From: Polyporus tsugae
Taxonomy: Eukaryota; Basidiomycota; Agaricomycetes; Polyporales; Polyporaceae
Assembly: GCA_024305745.1 (NCBI GenBank)
Contig: JAHRBS010000007.1
Coordinates: forward strand, 1,674,001 to 1,738,000
Length of the DNA: 64,000 bases
Reading direction: 5' to 3'
Each line of letters begins with the position of its first letter. Positions within the stretch are counted from its first letter, which is position 1. The position numbers and the translations under genes were made by a program. The notes beneath the pieces are model-generated. The model was not told the DNA's origin. It saw only the letters and a program-made list of their open reading frames with translations, and made no database searches. This document shows, one piece after another, positions 1 through 12,002 of this stretch.

Positions 1-351
1 GCGATATACGCTCGTCGAACCAGCAGGTCAGACACAGGACCTATGTGAAAGACCACAAAGCGCATAAATACTCCGACACGCACAACAGAAGTTGAACATA
101 CCTGGATGCCCGTACTTCAGAACGGCGTGGTCGACCTCCGTAACCATACCAGGCGGAGGCTTCATAACAACACCGCTAGCATGGCCTCCTCTGACATCTA
201 GCACGGGTAATTGCGTAGGGACTCCTTGTGTTGGAACCGGGGGGTGAATTGTCGTAGCCTCCCTCCTGCGAGCAACTGCGGTGGCAACGCCTCCACCGAC
301 GATTGCGCCAACGGCGAAGACTGCTGCGTGGACGATGGCGCCGCTGGGCAT
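1..351 (-). CDS. NUC1: Mitochondrial nuclease NUC1/EndoG, 5' part only
   Basis: The N-terminus of a DNA/RNA non-specific beta-beta-alpha-metal endonuclease of the mitochondrial EndoG/NUC1 type. Exon 1 (102-351) starts at an ATG and encodes a short Gly/Ala-rich hydrophobic segment (about residues 5-25). This fits a mitochondrial targeting and membrane anchor. A Pro-rich linker and the family's entry motif LKYGHPG follow. A GTATGT donor interrupts that motif. After the acceptor at 41-42, exon 2 (1-40) continues in frame as GPVSDLLVRRAYI, matching the family's PGP-(x)-SDL...RRAY sequence. The rest, including the DRG(x)H catalytic block, lies beyond the left edge. In yeast the enzyme sits in the mitochondrial inner membrane space and acts in recombination, mtDNA turnover and cell death. 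Identity is strong from motif order. Nothing can be said about catalytic integrity. Confidence 0.85.
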
Positions 352-1279
352 CCTGGGTGCCAGTTTGTAGAACAGATGAAGGCGTGCTACCGGAGAAGAA
401 GAGAGGGCACAACCAGAGGATGACTGGCGAGGACACTAGTACTGGCAGTCAGCTGCAGCTGCTTGCCTCAATGGCTGCAGCTCTGGCTGGTCGCGTCAAC
501 GCGTCGCGGATTCCCGGCCCGGGTGAATCGCTAGCAGCTAGTCTTGCTCACTTGGCGCCCCTCCTCCAGATTTTTGAATGCGTCTAAGTACGTGCGCAGC
601 CTTGGTCGTCGAAACACTCTTCAGGCACAAATCAATATCCCGCGCGTTACAGCAAAACTCCATGCTACCATGAACAATAATGCTTCATCCATCCAATATA
701 TACACCGTCGCACTGACTCTAACTATGCGATATCGATTCAATCATACAACCAAGAGTTACTGGGAGGAGGATGGAGAGGCGAAGGGGAAACAAGCCAAGG
801 AGAAGAAGAATGGAATAAAGCATGAATGCGCATGAGCAGGACGACTATGATATATTGGATCGATGAGGGTAAGTACCTAGCATGCAAGAAGGGGTTGGAA
901 TCCGAGAGACAGGAGATATGTGGCTTTCATCATCATAACACAACGGAGGAGGAGAGGGATGGCCCGCCTGGTCCCGTGCACCGCAGGGACCGCCAGCCGG
1001 ATTAATGGAAAACACGCCCGGAAGATACTTGGCCACATAGGCAAGTGGTTGGCTGATTGAGGAACGAGGTCCTCGATGGATGGAATGAGGGAGGAGGACA
1101 GGACCGCAGTCGTAACCGAAAACAAAAAGCGTCGCAGGATTGGAAGGTAGCAGAAGACCACAGGGTGAAGTGATATAGAACGAGGGTGTCGAGTCTGTTC
1201 CGAACGGCTCAAGATTACCTCACTACACGCCCAGGCCATCGGTCGCGATCTTACCGCATCCTCGCACAATTGTTGCCCT
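352..1279. other. Intergenic: NUC1 promoter side and Pin4-like 3' flank
   Basis: No coding region with family-like sequence was found. Short open frames here lack introns or motifs and look like chance. The stretch holds the upstream region of the NUC1-like gene and the 3' flank of the Pin4-like gene. Confidence 0.5.
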
Positions 1280-3063
1280 CTAGATCTCCAGGGGTTCGTG
1301 AGAGCGCGCCTCGAACCCGCGGTTGGTCTGACTCTCCCGGCGCTCGCGTCGCGACTCAAAGCCACCAACACCAGGCCCACGAGGGTGACGTACAACACCC
1401 GTCGGGCTGTCCATGCCACCGCTGTTCATGCCTGATACGCTAGCGGGAAGCGTCGGCACCGGAGGAATGCCATTGCTTCCAAACCCATTGTTCCCGAACA
1501 GCGCCGCGAAACCAGGCGAACGACGCGACGGGGAAGCAATGGTCGCGTAGCCTTCACGAATATTGCCGTTGGAGGAGCGCGTGGTGAGTCGCGGGGTGGC
1601 CTGCTGAAGACTCTTCATGTCAGGCATAGACTTCTTGACACGAAGGGACTGTGCAGCCATCGGAGATGTCGCCCCCAAGTAGGACGCAGGTGCGCGCGAA
1701 AGTGTCTGCCGCCCCATCTGTTGATAATGGCTCAGTATCTGGTTAGCAACACTGTCACTCATCGCCACGTACGGGGTTGGGATCGATGCGGGTCACAACA
1801 GCATAACGTTCATCGCCTTCACCAACGGAGTAGTGGTAGACACCGAGTTTCTGCGCCACTAGGTGGACCACACGCCGCTGCTTTGGGGATAAGGTTCGGG
1901 AGAACGCGAGCTCGTCGCGCATGGGATCGTCCTTAAAGAGGAGGATGCGCGAGTAAATCTCAAGAGTCGATGGATCATTGAGATCGAGCTCGGTAGAGGA
2001 CGACTTGACACCGGCCCCAACTCCGGGGGACACGGACGGCAGTGGTGGAGACGCAACGGTGTAGGATTGCGAAGTGGGCAGCGGGGGCATCTGAGGAGGC
2101 GAGTATTGCTGAACCTGGTAGACGTTGGACGCCGAGAAAGAGCGCTGGGGCGTGAATGGCGTGGACAGGACGGTTCCGAAGTCCTCGTACGCCGACGGCT
2201 GTTGATGCATGGCGGCTTGTTCCTTTTCTAGCTGCATGGAACGCATGCGACGGATCGCCTTCTCTCTCTCAATCCGCTCCTTCTCTCCTGCCTGAAGCAC
2301 CTTTTTGTACTCAACACGGAGCTTGCGGCCCTGGACGTCGAAGCCATTGAGGGCGGCAACGACGGCGTCTGCATCTGCAGGTTGGCGGAAATTGGCGAAG
2401 GCGAGGCCGCGGAACTGACCCGACTGGTCAAGATGATAGTTGAACGCGTAAGGTGTCGGGATTGAAAGCGATGCCTGCAGATGGAGTCAGAATCACCGTT
2501 CTGATCCGTGCAGGAGGCGAGAAGGCGTGCTCACTATGATATCGAGCAGAGTCTCACGTTTAACGTTGAAGGGGATGTTCTTTATGACGATAGCAGTGGG
2601 TATGATCTCGTCGTCCCCAGCGGGTGTCCCGGGCGTGATTGGCGGGGCGAGCAGGTGACCCATGGGGGGAGAGCCACCGGACGAAGACAGATCGGAGTTG
2701 TTGGGGGGCGAGAGAGAGCGATTGTCAGGTATACCTGCCGAGTTATCAAGCCATTGCTGGACACATGACAACAAGGGCTCAGCAAAGATGACATCGCAAC
2801 GGCGACCGCTACTGGGAGGGACGTACGGAGGGCAGGGCGGCACGGGAGGCCTTGTTCTTGAGAGGCGACTGATTCATGGCCAAAGGGTTGTACTGGGACT
2901 GGGCAGGGATAGGAGGAGATGTAGAGTAATGGTATGGGGATCTACCATTGCCGGCTGCATTGCTGTCGAAGTCGTAAGTGTCGTGAAGACGTTGGTGGGA
3001 GGGCTGGGTGCCGAGGGATAGGGTCGCGACTTGGGCAGCGATGTCCGGGGTAGAGCTGGTCAT
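1280..3063 (-). CDS. Pin4/Cip1-like RRM and R3H RNA-binding protein
   Basis: Predicted 532-aa RNA-binding protein. Exons: 2827-3063, 2535-2756, 1773-2474, 1280-1717; all joins keep frame. An RRM spans about residues 120-215, with RNP2-like IVIKNIPFNV, RNP1-like FRGLAFANF, and LRVEYKKVLQAGEKER following it. A basic helix comes next, then a low-complexity linker and an R3H domain (about 310-375; FKDDPMRDELAF, VVHLVAQKLGVYHYS). The C-terminus is Ser/Pro-rich and disordered. This order matches yeast Pin4 and fission yeast Cip1/Cip2, cytoplasmic mRNA-binding proteins linked to cell-cycle checkpoints and stress mRNA stability. The RRM itself is split by a 60-nt intron after ...LLDII. The last intron has a textbook GCTAAC branch site. 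The gene is divergent from the GAT-EH gene. The 5' ATG gives a sensible start; upstream exons are not seen. Confidence 0.85.
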
Positions 3064-3705
3064 GACGGATGCGGGGGGTAAGCCTTGAGAAAATTAATGG
3101 GGGATGATACAAAGCCGTTCGTGAAGATGACTCGTTAGATGGAAACAGTGAGGAGGATAGGAGAAACAGAGGAAAGAGACAATGCACCAGACAGCGAAGA
3201 TGGTCGCTGATGGAAAAAGTACGCCCACCAGACAGACGCTCGGCCGGTGTGAACTCCCCACCACGAGGCTGCGTGACCGTCCATCGCATGTTGCCTTCCT
3301 CCCGTCCATGAGTCCCTTTCTGCACGTTTGTTCCAAAGGGAAACACCCCCGAGCCCGCCAAAACGGCGGGTGTGCGGGCGTAAAGCGCGAGCGTTGCCAC
3401 GGCCATCCGTGCACATATTTCAAACTTCTGGCAAACCGTGGCTATGGGGCTGCCGATGCTCACATGTCCAGATGTTTCTGTCCTCGCCGTTCCAGATCGC
3501 CGTGAGATATAACCATACAGTAGCCCCCCTGGCGCAGGGGGCAGAGTGTGCCTGCTTCCATCTGCGGCCGGCGGCGGCTTTGCGTGCACAGCTGCGCAGT
3601 GCTGGGAGCACCCCACTGGTATGCCCACCCCAATCCTCCGAGTGCAATCGGAGACATTGTCGTCGACCAACGCGAGCTTCGTGATCGTCTCGAGTCTTAC
3701 GGTCA
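3064..3705. promoter_or_regulatory. Divergent promoter, Pin4-like / GAT-EH genes
   Basis: 642 bp separate the two start codons. At 3525-3541 a perfect inverted repeat has 7-bp arms CCCCCTG/CAGGGGG around a GCG loop. It contains two head-to-head CCCCT elements, the core bound by Msn2/4-type stress factors in yeast. Binding here is inference. Confidence 0.4.
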
Positions 3706-6700
3706 ATGCCTCTCCGGCGCCGCTCTACCGTCCCATATAATCCGGGAAACCTGTGCTACCTGGGACAAGACGGCACCGGGTGGCAGGGAACGTGGGCTCC
3801 TTACAACCACCATTACAGTTGTAAGTAGCTCTCATATCACCGCTTGGCGTTCGCCGCCACTCCTCCCTCTCTCCCTTATACATGATCCTCCTGCCCCCAG
3901 ACGGTCCACCACCTGCTCCTCAGTCTGCCCCTTACTATCCCCCGCCCCCGGGCCCGCCCCCATCCCAGTCACAAGCGCCAACTCCCGGTGCTGTAATATC
4001 GCCTGAAGATGATGTCCAGCGACTCTTCAATGCGTGCAAGGTCGGACGCGGAAACGCAGAGTTGTTGCAAGAGGTCCTCGTCTATGCAAAACCTCAGGAG
4101 TTGAAGAACGACATCACAAAGGTACCGTTGCTCGCTTCTCGTCACCATTGATTTTCGGGAGCCGATGGACGGACTTGCAGGAACTTGTCGGGCGGGCCCG
4201 TGCATCTCACGATCTAATTGGGTCACAAATACCATGGGCCACCTCTGAGGCGGAGAAATCCCGGTGGGCAGCGCGCTCAGCAGCACACACAACTCAGGAG
4301 CAGCTCTTGGAGTCATTGCTTGCGGCGCACGGAGACCTCACAGAATGTCTCAAGATGCACGAAGATCTTGAGCGGATCGCCATTGAACAGGAGGCTGAGG
4401 AGCGTCGGAAGACCGAGCGGTTGGTATGTTATTTCCTCGATTCGGCGTGCAGACCATGTGGACCAAAATACACGTCGACGTCTCACAGATCGAGGCACTC
4501 ACAGTCGTTGCCGAATATCAAGCATCTGCGGAAGAAGCCCCCCTCATACAGTGGGTCTTCACCACAGGCGATTCCGAGCGCACAGGGAAGATCAATCCGC
4601 AGACTGCAACCCGAATATTCAGCGCGTCCAACCTACCGCCTGATGCACTCGCTAGGATATGGGAAATCGCGAGCGTAGAAAGCAAGGACGGCCTGCTGGA
4701 TAGACAAGGCGTCGGGGTTGCATTGCGGTTGATTGGGTATGCACAGAAAGGCACGGCTGTGACTGAAGGACTGGTCAAGCGACGTGAGTATTCATCCTCT
4801 GCTTGATGCATGCAATGCTGATATTGCGCCCCAGCGGGCCCGCTTGCGGTGTTGGAGAACATCTCGCCCGTCCCGTCCGAGTCCGCTGCAGGTCCCTCTT
4901 CTGGAGTGGTCCTCGGTGATCTACCCTCATTGACGGCGCACGACAAAGCGAAGTTCAAGAAAATCTTCAAGGGGTCAGGTGCGCAAAACGGTATTTTGGC
5001 AGGTAAGTGCCACATTCCATCAACCTTCCTGTAGACACCATGTTTCAACTACGCCTAGGTCAACGAGCTTCAGAAGTGTTCATGAAATCGAACCTCCCTC
5101 AGAACACGTTGTCAGAGATCTGGTAAGCGGCCCATGATAATTCACATTCGGCATGCACCAACGCTGTGATTTCTGTCAGGGCTTTGGCTGATGTTCAGCG
5201 CCGCGGGTTCCTCGATCTAACCGATTTCACAATCGCGATGTATCTTATCCAGGCTCTGATGACCGGCAAGTTCCCATCCGTTCCCGCCTCTCTACCTCAA
5301 CACCTGTATGAGGAGGCTGGACGCCATAGCCCTACACCAAACCCCGCACCAAGCCATCCGAATCTTCCACCCCAACCTCCGGTGCATCCTGCGAGATCAG
5401 GCATCCTTCCCCTACTAGCGCCTCCGATCACCGTCTCTCCGTTCGCTGACCCGCCTCCTCGTCATCCGTCGAGCAGGATAAGCCCGTCCTCCAGACCACC
5501 CTCGCCCCCATGGGAAGTGTCACCTGCCACCAAAGTTCAGGCTAACCATGTTTTCTCGATATTGGATCCACGAAATAAGGGACGTGTGAAAGGAGAGCGA
5601 GTACGACAATATATCCAGCAGTCAGGGCTGTCCCCACATGCCATCAGTCGCATATGGTACGTTTTCTGGACCACTTGGTCAAAAACACCGAGTGAAAGCT
5701 GACGGACGATATCAAGGGATTTGGTCGACGTCGGTCATAAAGGTCACCTCACCCGAGAGGAGTTTGCCATAGCCATGCATCTTATCAAAATCAAGAAAGA
5801 CGGACAACATCTACCTCACTCTCTACCACCAGGCGTCCTCCCGGGGTCATCTCCTGGCTCACACAACGACGGGTACGCTGGTATCGCTCCTGATGCGTCC
5901 CAGCATCTTCGACCGATCTCAGGACTAGCTGGAACCTCGCTACACGTCCCATCACGTAGTGAAGACCATTCAAGACTGTCTGTAGTATCTATTGTCGCTC
6001 CTTCAAGTTTGCGCTCGTCAAGAAGTACTCCACACCTCACCGCACTGGCCTCACAACCGAGTACCACACCATTACCCACTCCCTCTACGCCGTTCCCTAT
6101 GTCGCCGCTGCCAACAGGTGTGATGACAACGACCTATATTCCATCTCAGCCCACAAACCCCGAACAATGGAGCATCAAACCGGAGGAGAGGAACAGATAC
6201 GATAAGTTCTTCGACCAGCTGGACACACAGAAGAAAGGCTATCTTTTGTCTAACGTGGCGGTCCCGTTCTTTGGCCGCGCGAAGTTACCCAACGACGTCA
6301 TGGCGACCATCTGGTGAGTTTACCGCTGTACGTCGACCCTCAATTCATGGGAGGTAACATGTCTGGATGGCAGGGATATGGCAGACTCAGAGCACGACGG
6401 CCAGTTAACCCGGGACGATTTCGCCGTGGCCATGCACCTTATCCGCCAGAAGCTTGCAGGAAAGGAGCTACCGACGCTTGCGTCTGCGCCTGCTGTGGCC
6501 TCGCCCACGCCCTCTCTACCAAGCCCCACTCCCACACCTCCAAGACGAGCAAGCATCCCGACGCCAGGAGAGGCTTCATCTCATAGGGCATCAGCGAGTC
6601 CCCAGCAGCCACCCCAACCAGCTCAGCTCGATCCTACAACCGTCCGACTGCCTGACGACGTGGACGATGACCTACGGTCTGATACACCTCCGCCGCCGTA

Positions 6701-6728
6701 TGAACTTATCGCTCCAGATGCTATGTAG
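3706..6728 (+). CDS. GAT domain fused to four EH domains, endocytic scaffold
   Basis: Predicted 844-aa protein. Exons: 3706-3820, 3901-4121, 4181-4423, 4489-4783, 4835-5002, 5059-5122, 5180-5656, 5717-6313, 6374-6728; every junction keeps frame. A Pro/Tyr-rich head is followed by a GAT-type helical bundle (about residues 77-185; VQRLFNACKVGRGNAELL to LLESLLAAHGDLTECLK). Four EH domains come next, near 211-292, 324-400, 485-560 and 685-770. Each has the IW motif (LARIWEIA, LSEIWALA, ISRIWDLV, MATIWDMA) used in NPF-peptide binding. GAT domains bind ubiquitin and clathrin adaptors, so the protein probably sits at endocytic or endosomal coats. No VHS domain is visible upstream. The 65-nt intron 4424-4488 is what joins the GAT and EH halves. 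A separate EH gene starting at 4456 is the main alternative, but the GAT frame has no stop before the EH region. Confidence 0.75.
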
Positions 6729-7202
6729 CACGTAGATCATTATTTGCTGACTACCCGGACTTGGGCTTTTGGTTGGAAGAGTCAGGACTCGTATGCACAC
6801 TAGTACAGTGCTGTTTGTAGGATCTCAGTTCTCTGTGTATTTGTATCTGATGCTGCACACACGCCATCTCTACGTCAACGCTAACAACCTATCGCGCTCC
6901 TTCATATAATAGTATTCTCTTCGACCCGAAGTTTCGACAGCCACACCTTTGCGGAGGTCAGAAGACACAGATTGGACACGTACTTTACGTAAAGCCATGA
7001 AGCTTCAGAAAAACGAGGCAGAAGCTACGGCGCTGGTGTAATTACGAGCCCATGATCCGGATGAGCATATAGAGCTCCCCTTGAACGACCCTACAAGCAA
7101 CTACAAAGGTGCAGAGCACGACGAGCGAGACAACGTTGACGAAGGGAACAAGGAGGCAGGGGCGCGCGGCAGGCTCACGTTGTTTGTGCCAAACAGGTCA
7201 AG
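6729..7202. other. Intergenic: GAT-EH 3' flank and striatin promoter
   Basis: No gene seen. AT-richer than the flanking exons, consistent with a 3' UTR followed by a promoter. Confidence 0.5.
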
Positions 7203-10103
7203 ATGATCAACGGCGCGGCGCTGCGAATCAACTCAACACCTCCACCACAAAACTCGCTCTCTCACCATCCCATCCAAATACCCATGCTGGGCTCGCTCAA
7301 CGCCCACAACAAGCCTCCGCCTGGCCAGCAGCAACAACAACAACAGCAACAACTCCCTCAGCAGCAACAAGGCCCGCAAACATCCGAAATCCCCCTCCCC
7401 CCGCAGAGCGGCCAAGACTACACGCTCTCCAGCGTCCTCCACTTCCTCCAGACCGAATGGCGACGATATGAACGCGATAGAAATGAATGGGAGATCGAGA
7501 GGGCGGAGATGCGGGTGAGTTCTGTCGCTGTATGCTGTCCAAAGGGCCGTGTCCCTCATTGTGTGCGTCCGCAAGGCCCGTATCGCTCTCCTGGAGGGCG
7601 AACGTCGCTCCTTCGACAACGTGAAGCTCGACTTGATGCGCCGCATCAAGATGCTCGAGTATGCGCTCAGGGTCGAACGGTACGTGGTCCTCTGCTGGTT
7701 TTGTGCGCGGGCGCGACATTGACGTGTCGCCTCGCCAGCTCCAAGCAGCTCGTCCCGCCCGCCACGCAATCCGCCCCCCCAGCGAAGCTCGCAACGTTGC
7801 AGTCTCAGGTCGCTCTCACATCCCACAAAGACGACGCGAGCAGCGGCAGCTCACCGCGTAGCGAGGGTACGTGGTTGTGTGCGACTGCCCCGGGTCAACA
7901 TTGTTCATTCCGTCACAGATTCACCACTGCCCCCCGACCGCATGTCCATTGGCTCCGTTCCCAATGGTGCTGCGTCGGGCGGACCTCCCAGCCGCACGCA
8001 GACTTGGATCAGCGGCACGGCGTGGACAGGAGTGAACCCTAACACTGCTACGGTCGGTACGATGGGTAAGCCCCCTCCAGGTCGGGACCCGAAGAGCAGG
8101 GCACGGAGTCGGGACTTTTTGAAGCAGTACGTGCCCAATCTCCTTGTCTCTAGCGGCTCTTAGAACAGAACCCGTCATAGGTGCTTGCAAGAAGTCTCGT
8201 ATCTCACATCCCCGCAAGCCATGAACCCGCTCCCCAACCGACCGCTTCTGGCCAACTCCAACCTTCCCCTCCAATTGCCGAACGTGCCCCCGTTTGAGCA
8301 GATGCCATACAACGGCCGTCCGCGGAAAGCTATGCCAGATGTAGGCAAAGAATACTCTATGCTCAATGGCATGGGTTTGATGTCCGGTCCTTCGACCGCG
8401 TCCGCTGCCCCGCAGACGAACCCTCTTGATCGTCCTGGCCTTGCAGGACCCGGCGTGCTGGGACAGCAAGCAGGACAGCCTCAGCCGGGTCTAGGACAGC
8501 AGGTGCAACAGCAGCAGCAGCAGCAGCAGCAACTACAAGCTCAACAGTTCCCTGGCGAAGCGAAAGATAGGGAGGAGTCCGAACAGCCACTGTCGGACGA
8601 TGGTGACTGGAAAGAGAGGTTCCGGTTATCGCAGGAGGGTTCGGAACAGGCACGCCACCACCTCAACAACACCATTACCGGTGCTGGCGCGTGGGAGAGA
8701 CGTGCGCGGGAGGAGGAGGAGGATGGGAAGGATGAGGATGGAGAGGTTGACGATGACGACACAAGCGTCATGAGCGATGGCGAGAGCACGAAGGTGTGGA
8801 AGGCGAAGAGGACACTCAGGAAGTCAGTCTCAGTCTCGTGACCGGCGTTTTAGAGCGCATCTCTCGAACTCCCCTGGGGACTAACTTATTCTCTAGTCAC
8901 CTCGACGCTGTCCGCGCGTTGGCATTCCACCCGTCGGAGCTCTGTCTCGCGAGTGCAGGCGACGATAACACCGTCAAGATATGGCGGGTCGACGTCGCCA
9001 GCCTGGCTTCCTCTGCGTGCGTAAAAATCCACGACAAAAACATTCGCTCTTCACAGAACTGAGTTCAATTACAGATCAAGGCCCACCACCGAGGTCGAGC
9101 CGCAGCTCACGCTCCGCGGGCACTCAGCAGCGATCACTCGTTTGGTCCACTCGCCCTCCAAGGGGCTGTTGTATTCCGCCTCTATGGACTCGTCCATCCG
9201 GATTTGGGCACTGCCTGCCACAGCGCACACGACGTATGCGCCATACGACGCTACGCGAGCACGGGGCGAGCTAATCGGCCACACGGACGTGGTGTGGGAC
9301 TTGGCGCTGGCGCGCGACGAGAGCACGCTCATCAGTTGCGGCGCGGAGGGCCTCGTCAAGGTGTGGGACGTGTCGGGGCCGTCCGGCGGCGGCTCGCTGA
9401 AGTTGTCATGGTCGTATGACGGTCTCGACACTTCGCATGACTTGAGCCCCGAGGGCGACTTGCCCGGCGCGACGGCCATCGAGGCCATCAAGACGGACCT
9501 CAAGAAGGTTGCGGTAGCGTATCAAAACGCGGTCATCAAGATCTTCGACATTGAAACTGGGAAGGAGCTGTCGAAGTTGCAGATCGATCCCGTTGAAGGC
9601 GGTGAGTTGCTGGCTGGCTCTATGTGACACCATGGACGGGATGTTGACGAGACAGGGGCAGACGACTCTATTTCCGCGCAGACGAACAGCATTGTGTCAC
9701 ATCCCACGATGCCGCTGCTTATTACTGGGCACGAGGATAAGCATATACGCATCTTCGACATCGTCACTGGTTCGTTGCTTCAGTCGTTAATGAGCGCAGG
9801 GACCTTCGCTGATGGTACCTTCACCACACAGGCCAGTGCACGCACTCGATGCTTGCACATCTCGACGCCGTCACTTCATTGTCGATCGACGCAGCTGGTT
9901 TCGCACTTGTGTCCGGCAGCCACGACTGCTCGGTGCGCTTCTGGGACGTTCTCGGATCTCGCGCATGCATCCAGGAAAACACAAGCCACCGAGAAAAGGC
10001 ACGCGAGGGCGTGCTCGACGTCGAGTTCCACCCCTCGCTTCCCATCATGGCGAGCGCAGGTGCGGACGGCGTGGTGAAGCTGTACGCCTCGTCCACGTCA
10101 TGA
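7203..10103 (+). CDS. Striatin-like STRIPAK scaffold (Pro11 type)
   Basis: Predicted 808-aa WD-repeat protein. Exons: 7203-7514, 7576-7679, 7739-7866, 7919-8126, 8181-8822, 8897-9016, 9075-9601, 9656-9769, 9832-10103. The N-terminal third has the striatin signature [20 protein letters not shown]. It is followed by a coiled coil (about residues 85-140, ending [14 protein letters not shown]) containing the caveolin-binding-like and dimerisation region. The middle is disordered, with two poly-Gln runs and an acidic stretch. From about residue 465 a WD40 propeller begins with [14 protein letters not shown] and ends VKLYASSTS. Striatins are B''' regulatory subunits of PP2A and scaffold the STRIPAK complex. 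In filamentous fungi this controls hyphal fusion, septation and sexual development. The gene converges on the PDE1-type gene. Confidence 0.92.
7326..7371 (+). repeat. CAA/CAG tract coding poly-Gln in striatin
   Basis: Mixed CAG/CAA codons encode two Gln runs broken by Leu-Pro. The mixed codons make it less prone to slippage than a pure repeat. Confidence 0.8.
8506..8532 (+). repeat. (CAG)n tract coding nine Gln in striatin
   Basis: A nearly pure CAG run capped by CAA at both ends, in frame in exon 5. It is a likely length-polymorphic microsatellite. Confidence 0.8.
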
Positions 10104-10561
10104 TGCACGGGTCGTGTGTGGACGGCCCTCCCCTGTGGTTCCGGCTTGTCGCACAGGTTGCACAGTGCACGTGGACTGTGTCGGCGTTCCGCCAGCTGTG
10201 GTTAATAGATCGCTCATGCTCGTTGGTATAGCTATAGCCTCCACATGTCGTGCCTGCCGGTTGTTCGTTTCGTTTTTTCTCTGCTGTCCTGTACCCTCAT
10301 ATACCTCGCTACGACCTTACGAGCGCATAATGGTATTGTCATGGAATGGAGCGCAGCGTGCATCAGCCGGGAATGTTCCGCGGGGTAAGTTTAATGTATT
10401 GAGGTAAGAAGGAGAGAAATCGTATTGATACAATGGCTATTGCTACAGTTGGCGGTTCTAGTCGGTTCGTGATGCTATGATACATTGCATATAGATTGTC
10501 TGTCAGATGGAAGCGAGAGCATCTGTGTCCCTGGTTATAGTTCTGCCGGTCTGTCAGCCCT
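10104..10561. other. Convergent 3' region, striatin / phosphodiesterase
   Basis: No coding feature seen. It lies between two stop codons facing each other, so it should hold both 3' UTRs. Confidence 0.5.
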
Positions 10562-12002
10562 CTACGTCTCGGAAGCAGTCTTGAAGAAACACATACTGAT
10601 CTGCATCCCTTGTTCGACAGCGACGATCTCAGCGCCCAGGCCCTTCGCATCTACCAACTCCTGTACTTGGCCGGCGATCACCTTGTGGATTGGCTCCTCG
10701 AAGGTGCCTAGCAGATCGTCTTTGCAATGGATGATGTAGACATGGAGGCCGGTCAACGAACCCCGCAGATCAGGCAGGGACTCCACATTGCGCCGTTTCT
10801 TCTTGCGGGTCCCGTTGCCGCCGTTGGAGCTCTCTTGGAGGCGCGCGCGCTGGCGCGAGCTAACCACCTCCACGGCCAGGGCGCACAACTCCTGCGTCAA
10901 GTGTTCCGGGCTCAGGTGTCCGTAGAGCAGCTCGTCCGCGCGCCCGGAGGGGTAGGAGCACTCGATGAAAATGGCGGAGAGCGTGTCCGGGATCTTTGGT
11001 GCTGCCGCGCGCCATATCTCTCGGTTCTGGGGATCCAGAGAGACGGAGTCTGGCTCGACGTCGCCGAAGAACAGGAATTCTCGAGAGCTCGGGTCGTGTC
11101 GAACGAAGTACGCGGTGCAGGGGTACGTCTGACCAGGAGCGCGCTGACCGTGGCTTATGGGCATGATACGGACGGAGATGTCGCGTGCCACGGGGGTGTA
11201 CATCTGCTCCTGCGGTAGCCTACCTGGCGGTCAACGGGCGATTTATCGAGAGTGGGTTTTGGGGAGACCTACGGTGAGAAGAGGAGGCAGCTCCCAGGTT
11301 CTTCCGCGTCGGCCCAGCTCGCCAACTTCGGCCACACTTCACCTGAGAAAATGGACGACACGCTTTCCAACGTTTCCTGGGTACCAAAGACGCGTTTTGG
11401 GGGACCCTGTCCAGATCCTGCAGAGAGGACCAAGCCATTTACGTGGTCTAAATGAGGGTGAGTGACGAGGTAGCACCTGTGCGGCGCGCGAGCTTGAGTG
11501 CGCGGGTAAGAGGGAAGTGCAGAGGGCCGCGAACGCACCGTATGCGAGAGTAGACCTCCGCCGCAGTGGTTAGCGACACTTCGGCTCTCGAGTCGCCCGA
11601 AGGTTCGGATGCAAACAAGTTTGGACGGGCTTCCAGCAACCTTGCTAGGGCGCCGAGTCCAGAGCCTATGTCGCGGAGACGGGGTTCGGGATGGGCATGA
11701 ACCCTACGCGGGAACGAAAGCAAACACGCACCGCCCTCCAGCGCAACAATCCCGTCCTCCCACTTGGCGTCGCCGGTCTTCAACAAATAACTAGTCGCGG
11801 TGCGTGAGTTAGCCATAGCTGTGGTTCGTGACGCGGAAGCCGACACGGAGCCTGAAGGAAGTACTCACAAGGATAAATTATCTTCTTTCGGGCCACCCCC
11901 TTCGCGTCGCACGTCAGGTCACGTCCCGCTAGCCGATCGCACCAACATTTCGGAAGAGCACCACTCACCACAGCCCACTACAACCATATCGAACGTCGCC
12001 AT
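10562..12002 (-). CDS. PDE1: Class II (low-affinity type) cAMP phosphodiesterase
   Basis: Predicted 370-aa enzyme. Exons: 11969-12002, 11869-11899, 11732-11790, 11539-11665, 11273-11476, 10562-11219. The N-terminus MATFDMVVVGCGGGP matches the family opening. The metallo-beta-lactamase metal site is THPHLDHVNGLVLSAGS (about residues 88-104), the class II PDE signature. Later blocks include the ISHG stretch, FLFFGDVEPD and AIFIECSYPSG, followed by a mid-length insertion rich in Arg/Lys, then LHVYIIHCKD. These enzymes hydrolyse cAMP to AMP and damp PKA signalling. Exon 2 is only 31 nt and carries part of the Gly-rich start, so ab initio predictors may miss it. Length fits yeast Pde1 (about 370 aa). 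Confidence 0.92.

Noticed and set aside
3515..3610. tRNA-like segment (TGGCGCAG...)
   Set aside because: Only a D-arm-like string is present; no acceptor stem pairing or T-loop GGTTCGA at the right distance.
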